From Streptomyces roseofulvus (GTDB lineage Bacteria; Actinomycetota; Actinomycetes; Streptomycetales; Streptomycetaceae), in the NCBI RefSeq assembly GCF_039534915.1, contig NZ_BAAAWE010000001.1:5270001-5334000 (forward strand): a stretch of DNA of 64,000 bases. Reading direction: 5' to 3'. The notes under the pieces were generated by a model, which was not told the DNA's origin, did not search any database, and saw nothing but the letters and a program-made list of their open reading frames with translations. Both the position numbers and the translations under genes were made by a program. Positions 25,467 to 33,763 of this stretch are shown piece after piece (the stretch's first letter is position 1; each line of letters opens with the position of its first letter).

Positions 25467-26451
25467 GCCGACCGAGCCCCTCGAAGAGGGCCGCGCCATC
25501 GCCGCCACCGGCGCCGGTGGCGCCACCGACCTGGCCATGGACGAGGCCGAGACCCTGGAGCAGCGTCCATCAGCCGCCGGCCCGAAGGGCACCGGTCCCG
25601 ACGAGAAGCCCCGCTCCCTCTGGTCCGACGCCTGGCACGACCTGCGCCGCAACCCGATCTTCATCATCTCCGGGCTGATCATCGTCTTCCTGGTGATCAT
25701 CGCGATCTGGCCGTCCCTGATCGCCTCCGGCGACCCCCTCGACTGCGACCTCTCCAAGGCGCAGGAGGGCTCCCAGCCCGGCCACCCCTTCGGGTTCAAC
25801 GGACAGGGCTGCGACGTCTACACCCGCACCGTCTACGGTGCCAGGGCCTCCATCGAGGTCGGCGTCCTGGCCACCCTCGGCGTGACCCTCCTCGGCGCCA
25901 CCCTCGGCGGCCTCGCCGGCTTCTTCGGCGGGGCCTGGGACGGCATCCTGTCCCGCCTCACCGACATCTTCTTCGCCATCCCCGTGATCCTCGGCGGCCT
26001 GGTCCTGCTCTCCGTCGTCAGCAACAACACCGTCTGGCCCGTCATCGGCTTCATGGTGCTGCTCGGCTGGCCACAGCTCTCCCGCATCGCCCGCGGTTCG
26101 GTGATCACCGCCAAACAGAACGACTACGTGCAGGCCGCCCGCGCGCTCGGCGCCTCCAACTCCCGGATGCTGCTCCGGCACATCACGCCCAACGCGGTCG
26201 CGCCCGTCATCGTCGTCGCCACCATCGCGCTGGGCACCTACATCGCCCTGGAGGCGACCCTGTCCTTCCTCGGCGTCGGCCTGAAGCCGCCGACGGTCTC
26301 CTGGGGCATCGACATCTCCTCGGCCTCGCCGTACATCCGCAACGCCCCGCACATGCTGCTCTGGCCCTCCGGCGCGCTGGCCATCACCGTGCTCGCCTTC
26401 ATCATGCTCGGCGACGCCGTCCGCGACGCCCTCGACCCGAAGCTGAGGTAG
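25459..26451 (+). CDS. oligopeptide ABC transporter permease (OppC/DppC type), copy 2
   Basis: A 330-residue permease. The N-terminal ~60 residues are an acidic/Ala-rich soluble stretch, then PRSLWSDAWHDLRRNPIFII enters the first helix. The EAA loop is KQNDYVQAARALGASNSRML, and SFLGVGLKPPTVSWGIDISS identifies DppC/OppC. A periplasmic loop has two Cys (LDCDLSKAQ and QGCDV) lacking in copy 1. The ATG was chosen inside the previous stop region to match the overlap seen in the paralogous pair; an in-frame ATT/TTG region upstream is not a better start. Confidence 0.92.
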   Translation: MPEPTEPLEEGRAIAATGAGGATDLAMDEAETLEQRPSAAGPKGTGPDEKPRSLWSDAWHDLRRNPIFIISGLIIVFLVIIAIWPSLIASGDPLDCDLSKAQEGSQPGHPFGFNGQGCDVYTRTVYGARASIEVGVLATLGVTLLGATLGGLAGFFGGAWDGILSRLTDIFFAIPVILGGLVLLSVVSNNTVWPVIGFMVLLGWPQLSRIARGSVITAKQNDYVQAARALGASNSRMLLRHITPNAVAPVIVVATIALGTYIALEATLSFLGVGLKPPTVSWGIDISSASPYIRNAPHMLLWPSGALAITVLAFIMLGDAVRDALDPKLR

Positions 26452-26457
26452 GGACCC

Positions 26458-27433
<976 letters not shown>

Positions 27434-27441
<8 letters not shown>

Positions 27442-28585
27442 GGCGATTCTCGAGGTCCGGGACCTGCACAAGCACTACCCGCTGACCCGGGGCATCCTGT
27501 TCAAGAAGCAGGTCGGCGCGGTCAGGGCGGTCGACGGCGTCGACTTCGAGCTCGTCGCCGGCGAGACCCTCGGCATCGTCGGCGAGTCCGGCTGCGGCAA
27601 GTCGACGGTCGCGAAGATGCTGGTCAACCTGGAGCGGCCGACGTCCGGTTCGATCAGGTACAAGGGCGAGGACATCACCAAGATGTCCCCGCGCGCCCTC
27701 AAGGCCGTCCGCCGCAACATCCAGATGGTCTTCCAGGACCCGTACACCTCGCTCAACCCGCGCATGACGGTCGGCGACATCATCGGCGAGCCGTACGAGA
27801 TCCACCCCGAGGTCGCGCCCAAGGGGAACCGGCGCCGCAAGGTCCAGGACCTCCTCGACGTCGTCGGCCTCAACCCCGAGTACATCAACCGCTACCCCCA
27901 CCAGTTCTCCGGCGGCCAGCGCCAGCGCATCGGCATCGCCCGCGGCCTCGCGCTCCAGCCCGAGATCATCGTCGCCGACGAACCGGTCTCCGCCCTCGAC
28001 GTCTCCGTCCAGGCGCAGGTCGTCAACCTGCTGGACCGGCTCCAGTCCGAGTTCTCCCTCTCGTACGTCTTCATCGCGCACGACCTGTCGATCGTGCGGC
28101 ACATCTCGGACCGGGTCGGCGTCATGTACCTCGGCCGGATCGTGGAGATCGGCACCGACGCCCAGATCTACGACCACCCCACCCACCCCTACACCCAGGC
28201 GCTGCTCTCCGCCGTGCCCGTGCCGGACCCCGAGGCCCGCGCCCACCGCGAGCGGATCATCCTCACCGGCGACGTGCCCTCCCCGGCCAACATCCCCTCC
28301 GGCTGCCGCTTCCGCACCCGCTGCTGGAAGGCGCAGCGGCGGTGCGAGCTGGAGGTCCCGCTGCTCGCCGTCCCGGCCGTCTTCCGCCTCACCGACAGCC
28401 CCGCCAAGCACGACTCCGCCTGCCACTTCGCGGAGGAGAAGCAGGTGGTCCCGCCGGAGCAGTCGCTGCCCCATCCCGAGCCGCTGGAGGAGGGCCCCGC
28501 CCCGGCGGAGGCCGCCCGCGAGGCGGGGGCGACGGAGGAGCGGCCCGAGGGGCCCGAGGAGCCGGGCAGCCCGAAGACCCTTTAA
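27434..28585 (+). CDS. oligopeptide ABC transporter ATPase (OppF/DppF type), copy 2
   Basis: A 383-residue ATPase. Walker A GESGCGKST, Q-loop VFQDPYTSLNPR, signature FSGGQRQR, Walker B IIVADEPVSALD and AHD are intact, with the Cys tail GCRFRTRCWKAQRRC. Unlike copy 1, it carries about 45 extra C-terminal residues rich in Glu, Pro and Ala after SACHFAEE (VVPPEQ onward to SPKTL), which look disordered. It is the last gene of the second operon. Confidence 0.93.
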
Positions 28586-28608
28586 CACCCCGGCAATCGA
28601 GGGGAATC

Positions 28609-28634
28609 GGATCCGATATACGGATATCGGATCC
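28609..28634. promoter_or_regulatory. perfect 11-bp inverted repeat, candidate operator
   Basis: GGATCCGATAT and its exact complement ATATCGGATCC are separated by ACGG, 24 nt after the second ABC operon. Its A/T content and repeated CGGAT units are unlike the GC-only terminator hairpins nearby. It may be a regulator site for the downstream membrane protein gene, or an operon-end structure. Confidence 0.4.
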
Positions 28635-28663
28635 TGCTGAACGTGCGGCCGTGCGGGTGCCGT

Positions 28664-28700
28664 CGGCCGGCGGGGCTCCCCGGAGCCCCGCCGGCCGTTA
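28664..28700 (+). terminator. terminator of the second oligopeptide ABC operon
   Basis: A 14- to 16-bp perfect stem starting CGGCCGGCGGGGCTCC, with almost no loop, then TTAC. A very stable hairpin about 80 nt past the last ATPase gene. Confidence 0.6.
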
Positions 28701-28773
28701 CTCCGTCACGTCCGCCCCGCCCCTTGGCCGGAACCGCTTGTTTCGGCCGCCGTTGACCGTGAGTATCGGCCGC

Positions 28774-29712
28774 GTGACTGTGACACGACCGGCACGTCTC
28801 ACCGGGGCCGCGCTCGCCGCCGGGCTCGCCCTCGTCCCCTTCGTCTGGATCCTGCGCGACCTCGCCGCCCTCGGCTCGCCCGAGGACCTGTTCTGGTACT
28901 GGGCCGGCGACCGCTTCCGGCTCTCCCGGATCCGGGCGGCCACCACCCTGCTCGACCCGGTCCTCTGCCTCGCCGCCGCCGGCACCGCCCTCGCCGCCCT
29001 GCGCTCCCGGCACGCCGCCGGGGCGCTCGCCGCCACCGGCGCCGTCGTCCTCGCCGTCCGCCTGCCCGGCCTCTGGACCCACGGCACCGGCCCCCTCGTC
29101 ACCGCCCTGACCGAACTCGCCCTCGCCGCCGGGCTGCTCGTCACCGCCCTCGCCGGCCGCCGCCCGCCCGCCGCCCCCGAGGAGCGCACCCCCACCCGGC
29201 CCCGCCGCGGACCGGCCGTCGCCGCCGGCCTCCTGCTCATCGCCGCGGCCCTCGTCCTGCTGGTCCAGGAGGTCCGCTGGATCACCCGGGTCGACCCCCG
29301 GTTCGCCGTCGACCGCTTCACCGGCGGCCGGTCCGTCCTCGGCGCCGCGCTGGGCGTCCCGCCCGGCTGGCTGGCGCTCGTCCTGATCGGCCTCTACCTG
29401 ACCGCCGCCGGCTCCGCCCTCGCCGCCGCCCGTCACACCCGCCCCCTCGGCGTCCTCGCCGGCGGCCTCCTGCTCGCCGACGGCCTGGCCGAAGTCGCCC
29501 GGCTGATCCGCGTCCACGTCCACTACGACGTCTGGTACGTCACCGCCCCCGAGGTCGACGTCCCCGGCCTCGCCACCTCCGGCTACGCGGCACTCGCCGG
29601 GGCCGCCGTCCTCGCCCTGCTGGCCGGGCGCGGCGCCCCCGACGCCGCACCCGCACCCTGGGCCCCGGCGGCGACCCCGCCGCCGCCCTACCCGCGCCCG
29701 CCCGGCTGGTGA
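28774..29712 (+). CDS. multi-pass membrane protein of unknown function
   Basis: A 312-residue integral membrane protein I cannot assign to a characterised family. About eight hydrophobic segments are visible, starting with LTGAALAAGLALVPFVWIL. Between the middle helices is a cytosolic Pro/Arg stretch (EERTPTRPRRGP). The last 20 residues are Pro-rich (PPPPYPRPPGW). An in-frame GTG at 28759 is an alternative start. Its 3' end overlaps the end of the convergent peptidase gene by 25 bp. Confidence 0.65.
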   Translation: MTVTRPARLTGAALAAGLALVPFVWILRDLAALGSPEDLFWYWAGDRFRLSRIRAATTLLDPVLCLAAAGTALAALRSRHAAGALAATGAVVLAVRLPGLWTHGTGPLVTALTELALAAGLLVTALAGRRPPAAPEERTPTRPRRGPAVAAGLLLIAAALVLLVQEVRWITRVDPRFAVDRFTGGRSVLGAALGVPPGWLALVLIGLYLTAAGSALAAARHTRPLGVLAGGLLLADGLAEVARLIRVHVHYDVWYVTAPEVDVPGLATSGYAALAGAAVLALLAGRGAPDAAPAPWAPAATPPPPYPRPPGW

Positions 29713-31874
29713 TCCGGGAAGCCGCCCAGCGACCGCTTCAGGAAGTCGACCTGGAGCAGCAGCAGGTTCTCCGCCACCTGCTCCTGCGGGGTCATGTGCG
29801 TCACCCCCGACAGCGGCAGCACCTCGTGCGGCCGGCCCGCCGCGAGCAGCGCCGACGACAGCCGCAGCGCGTGCGCCACCACCACGTTGTCGTCCGCCAG
29901 CCCGTGCACGATCATCATCGGCCGGGCCGGCTCCTGCGGCGCCGCCAGACCGTCGTCGGTGAGCAGCGACTGCGCCGCGTACACCTCCGGATCCGCGTCG
30001 GGCGTGCCCAGGTACCGCTCGGTGTAGTGGGTGTCGTACAGCCGCCAGTCGGTCACCGGCGCCCCCACCACCGCCGCGTGGAAGACGTCCGGCCGCCGCA
30101 GCGCCGCGAGCCCCGCCAGATAGCCGCCGAACGACCAGCCGCGCACCGCCACCCGGCCCAGGTCCAGCGGGAACCGCTCCGCCAGCGCCCGTACCGCCGC
30201 CACCTGGTCCTCCAGCGTCACCGCGAAGTCCCGCAGCACCGCCTTCTCCCAGGCCGGCGACCGCCACGGCGTGCCCCGGCCGTCCGCCACCACCACGGCG
30301 AAGCCCTGCTCGGCGAACCACTGCGAGGTCAGGTGCGCGTTGTGCGCGGCCACCACCCGGGGCCCGTGCGGACCGCCGTACGGATCCATCAGCACCGGCA
30401 GCGGCCCCTGCCCCGACTCGTACCAGGACGGCAGCAGCACCGCGCAGGGGATCCGCCGCTCACCCGCCTCCGTGAACACCGGCCGGGCCCGCAGCGGCGG
30501 TTCGACCGCGGACGAGCCCACCACCGCCACCGGCTTCCCGTCGCGCAGCACCCGCGCCACCGCGCCCGCCGTCTCCGGCCGCGCGGACACCAGCACGGTC
30601 ACCGCGCCGCAGCGCACCGCCCCGTGCCAGCCCGCGCCCTCCGAGACCCGCTCCACGCCCCCGGCCGACACCCGGTACACATGCGCCTCGCCGGTCTCCG
30701 GCTCCGCCGCCGCCTCGCCCGCCGACGCCGTCACCAGCACGTCGTCCGCGCCCACGTCGAGCACCGCCCGGACGTGCAGCGCGGCGTCCGTCAGCCGCTC
30801 CTCGCCCACGGCCAGCGCCCGCGCCCCGCTCTCGTCGCCGACCCGCACCAACTGCCCGTCCGGCGACCAGCACGGCACCCCCGGGATCAGCTCCAGCCAG
30901 GCCGGATCCTCCTCCTCCCGCACGGTCGCGGTGGTGCCCGCCGCGGTGTCCACCGCCAGCACCCGCGCGCTGCGCTGGTCCCGCGCCTGCACCAGCAGCA
31001 GCGGCGCGCCCGCCGAGGACCAGTGCACGCGCGCGAGGTACGGGAACCGCTCCCGGTCCCACACCACCTCGGTGCGGGAGCCGTCGAGGCCGTACAGGAA
31101 GAGCCGCACCTCCGCGTTGGGCGTGCCCGCCGCCGGGTAGCCGACCCGCTGGGGCTCGCGCTCCGGGTGCGCCGGGTCCGCGATGAACCAGCGGCGCACC
31201 GCGCGGTCGTCGGCGCGGGCCACCAGGAGCCGGTCCGACTCCGGCGACCACCAGAAGCCGCGGTCCCGGCCCATCTCCTCGGAGGCGATGAATTCGGCCA
31301 ATCCGTAGGTCGTGTGCCCGTCCTCCGGAACCGCCAGTTCCGTGTCACCGGAACCATCCGCTCCGACCACCCGCAGCGCGCCCCCCGACACGTACGCCAC
31401 CCGCCGCCCGTCCGGCGACGGCCGCGGGTCGATCACCGGCCCCGGCACCGGGAGCTCGCGGGCCGTCCCGGCCCGCAGCTCGGCCGTGAACAGCCGCCCG
31501 GACAGGGCGAACGCCGCCAGCTCGACCGTCGCGTCCACCGCGTACCCGACGATCCCCGCCGACCCCTCGCGGCTCCGCTCGCGCCGGGCCCGCTCCTCCG
31601 GGGACAGCTCCTCCTCCGCCCCCGCGAGCAGCGCCGACGGCTCCGCGACGACCCGTTCCACCGGCTCCCCGCCGTCCGCCGGCAGGTCGAGCACCCACAG
31701 CAGGTGCGTCCGGTCGGTGCCCGAGCCGGAGCGGACGAAGACGACGCGCTCCCCGTCCGGGGAGACCGAGAAGCCGCGCGGCACCCCCAGGCCGAACCGC
31801 TGGGTCCTGGCGTGCAGACGCGGGAAGGAGAGCCCCACGGGTGGGGCGGACGAGTACTGCTGAGGCATGGTCAT
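29688..31874 (-). CDS. S9-family prolyl oligopeptidase / dipeptidyl peptidase IV-like
   Basis: A 728-residue cytosolic serine peptidase. Residues ~1-460 form a beta-propeller of the DPP IV N-terminal type. The C-terminal alpha/beta hydrolase has the nucleophile in GWSFGGYLAGLAAL (Ser about 580), the Asp in HGLADDNVVVAHALR (about 658) and the His in SGVTHMTPQEQ (about 690). DPYGGPHGPRVV marks the oxyanion region. It probably degrades short Pro-containing peptides, which fits its place next to two peptide importers. MTMPQQ and MPQQ starts (31874, 31868) are both possible; neither has a strong ribosome site. Confidence 0.88.
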   Translation of the reverse strand: MTMPQQYSSAPPVGLSFPRLHARTQRFGLGVPRGFSVSPDGERVVFVRSGSGTDRTHLLWVLDLPADGGEPVERVVAEPSALLAGAEEELSPEERARRERSREGSAGIVGYAVDATVELAAFALSGRLFTAELRAGTARELPVPGPVIDPRPSPDGRRVAYVSGGALRVVGADGSGDTELAVPEDGHTTYGLAEFIASEEMGRDRGFWWSPESDRLLVARADDRAVRRWFIADPAHPEREPQRVGYPAAGTPNAEVRLFLYGLDGSRTEVVWDRERFPYLARVHWSSAGAPLLLVQARDQRSARVLAVDTAAGTTATVREEEDPAWLELIPGVPCWSPDGQLVRVGDESGARALAVGEERLTDAALHVRAVLDVGADDVLVTASAGEAAAEPETGEAHVYRVSAGGVERVSEGAGWHGAVRCGAVTVLVSARPETAGAVARVLRDGKPVAVVGSSAVEPPLRARPVFTEAGERRIPCAVLLPSWYESGQGPLPVLMDPYGGPHGPRVVAAHNAHLTSQWFAEQGFAVVVADGRGTPWRSPAWEKAVLRDFAVTLEDQVAAVRALAERFPLDLGRVAVRGWSFGGYLAGLAALRRPDVFHAAVVGAPVTDWRLYDTHYTERYLGTPDADPEVYAAQSLLTDDGLAAPQEPARPMMIVHGLADDNVVVAHALRLSSALLAAGRPHEVLPLSGVTHMTPQEQVAENLLLLQVDFLKRSLGGFPDHQPGGRG

Positions 31875-32099
31875 AAGGCTGAAAGTAGCGCTGTGAGCCC
31901 CCTCGCGCGCCTGTACGCCGATCAATGCGCGGGTACGGATAGTTATGATCCGTAGCGCTTGGTGGGTGCCCCCGCGTGGGTATGCACTCGCGTACGAACC
32001 CCGGGCACATGCCCGGGGACCGCACCACCCGCACGAACCCTGCCCGACCCGCTCGCAAGAACCGCTCGTATTCCCGACCGAAGGTGGAGGTGAACCGCC
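31875..32099. promoter_or_regulatory. divergent intergenic region with inverted repeat
   Basis: The gap between the peptidase and the small membrane-protein gene. It contains TACGGAT at 31934-31940 and its exact complement ATCCGTA at 31948-31954 with an A/T-rich 7-nt spacer, a good candidate for an operator or overlapping promoter. The rest has no gene that I can support. Confidence 0.35.
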
Positions 32100-32300
32100 G
32101 TGGCACTCTCGCTCTCGATCTCCGTGGTGGTGCTGCTGGCGATCGTCGTCTTCCTGCTGATCCGGAAATCCGGACTCAAAGCCGGTCATGCGGTGGTCTG
32201 CGCGCTCCTGGGCTTCTACCTCGCCAGCTCCTCCCTCGCCGACTCCATCACCACCCTCACCACCAACGTGGCGAGCATGATCGCCGGCCTCAAGTTCTGA
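32100..32300 (+). CDS. small two-helix membrane protein
   Basis: A 66-residue protein. The first ~22 residues (LSLSISVVVLLAIVVFLLI) are a membrane helix, followed by RKSGLKAGH and a second, moderately hydrophobic stretch AVVCALLGFYLASSS, then a Thr/Ala-rich end SMIAGLKF. The GTG start follows GGAGGTGAACCGCC. Similar small proteins are common in Streptomyces, but I know no function. It lies 41 nt upstream of mshB and may be co-transcribed. Confidence 0.65.
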   Translation: MALSLSISVVVLLAIVVFLLIRKSGLKAGHAVVCALLGFYLASSSLADSITTLTTNVASMIAGLKF

Positions 32301-32341
32301 CCCGGGCGGTCTCCGGCGGCCCCGCCTCGTAGGGTGGGGCC

Positions 32342-33262
32342 ATGACCGATCTCCCCGCCCGTCGTCTGCTCCTCGTACACGCGCACCCCGACGACGAGTC
32401 GATCAACAACGGCGCCACCATGGCCCGGTACGCGGCCGAAGGCGCCCTTGTCACCCTGGTCACCTGCACCCTGGGCGAGGAGGGCGAGGTCATCCCGCCC
32501 GACCTGGCCCACCTGGCTCCCGACCGCGAGGACCGGCTCGGCCCGCACCGCGTCGGCGAACTCGCCGCCGCGATGGCCGCCCTCGGCGTCACCGACCACC
32601 GCTTCCTCGGCGGCCAGGGCCGCTTCCGCGACTCCGGGATGATGGGCGTCCCCCAGAACGAGCGCGCCAACGCCTTCTGGAACACCGACGTCGACACCGC
32701 CGCCGCGTACCTGGTCGAGGTGATCCGCGAGACCCGCCCCCAGGTCCTCGTCACCTACGACCCCGACGGCGGCTACGGCCACCCCGACCACATCCAGGCC
32801 CACCGGGTCGCCATGCGCGCCGCCGACCTCGCCGCCGACCCCGGCCACCGCCCCGACCTCGGCCCGGCCCACACCATCGCCAAGATCTACTGGAACCGGG
32901 TGCCCCGCCCCGTCGCCGAGGCCGGCTTCGCCCGCCTGGCCGCCGAGGGCTCCGCCTTCCCCGAGGACGCCGCCCTCGACGACGTCCCCGGCGTCGTCGA
33001 CGAGGAGCGGATCACCACCGAGATCGACGGCGGCGACCTCGCCGCGGCGACCTCGTACGCGGCCCGCAAGAGCGCCGCCATGGCCGCCCACGCCACCCAG
33101 GTCGCCGTCGACGGCCCCTGGTTCGCCCTCTCCAACGACCTCGGCCAGCCGCTCTTCACCACCGAGTACTACGAGCTCGTCCGCGGCACCTCCGGGGCCC
33201 CCGCCGGCGAGCGCGAGACCGACCTCTTCGCCGGTCTCCCCGAGGAGGCGACCGCCCGATGA
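32342..33262 (+). CDS. mshB: mycothiol biosynthesis deacetylase MshB
   Basis: A 306-residue zinc deacetylase that removes the acetyl group from GlcNAc-Ins, the second dedicated step of mycothiol synthesis. The zinc motif HAHPDDESINNG (about residues 15-26) is intact, and the third ligand lies in YGHPDHIQAHR (about 140-150). GPWFALSNDLGQPLFTTEYYEL near the C-terminus is characteristic of MshB rather than the amidase Mca. The ATG follows AGGGTGGGGCC. It overlaps the next gene by 4 nt (ATGA). Confidence 0.94.
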   Translation: MTDLPARRLLLVHAHPDDESINNGATMARYAAEGALVTLVTCTLGEEGEVIPPDLAHLAPDREDRLGPHRVGELAAAMAALGVTDHRFLGGQGRFRDSGMMGVPQNERANAFWNTDVDTAAAYLVEVIRETRPQVLVTYDPDGGYGHPDHIQAHRVAMRAADLAADPGHRPDLGPAHTIAKIYWNRVPRPVAEAGFARLAAEGSAFPEDAALDDVPGVVDEERITTEIDGGDLAAATSYAARKSAAMAAHATQVAVDGPWFALSNDLGQPLFTTEYYELVRGTSGAPAGERETDLFAGLPEEATAR

Positions 33263-33612
33263 CCAGCCCCGCCGCCCGGTACGCCGCCTACGCCGGCCTC
33301 CTCGTCCTCGGTGCCGTCACCGGCACCGCGGGCGCCCTCGTCCAGGCCGCCTGGCTCCCCCTCGGCCTGCTCCTCGCCCTCCTCGGCACCGCCGCCCTCT
33401 TCTACGGCGGCATGCGCGCCACCGGGAACCAGGTCGGCCTCGCCGCCGCCGGCGGCGGCTGGCTCCTCGCCGTCATCGTGCTCAGCCTCGGCCGCCCCGA
33501 GGGCGACGGGCTCTTCGGCGGCGGCCTCGGCGAGCTGCTCTTCCTCTTCGGGGGCATGGGCGCCGCTGTGGCCTGCGCCACCGTCAGCAGGCTGCCGCAG
33601 AACACCCCGTAG
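33259..33612 (+). CDS. DUF6113-type small membrane protein
   Basis: A 117-residue protein with four predicted transmembrane helices and short loops, starting MTSPAARYAAYAGLLVLGAV. It overlaps the end of mshB by 4 nt, a strong sign of translational coupling. It resembles the DUF6113 family found next to mshB in actinomycetes. No catalytic motif is visible; a role linked to mycothiol is only guilt by association. Confidence 0.75.
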   Translation: MTSPAARYAAYAGLLVLGAVTGTAGALVQAAWLPLGLLLALLGTAALFYGGMRATGNQVGLAAAGGGWLLAVIVLSLGRPEGDGLFGGGLGELLFLFGGMGAAVACATVSRLPQNTP

Positions 33613-33763
33613 CCGTCCCCCGGGCCACCCGTCGGCGGCCGGAGTCCGCACCGAGCGGATAACCGGCGGCGCCGGACAGTATGGTGGTGCGCGCCGCCGA
33701 ACCGCCCGGGACAGTACGAGCATCAGCAAGAGCGGGCGGCGGAGCCAACCGGGAGATCCTGCT

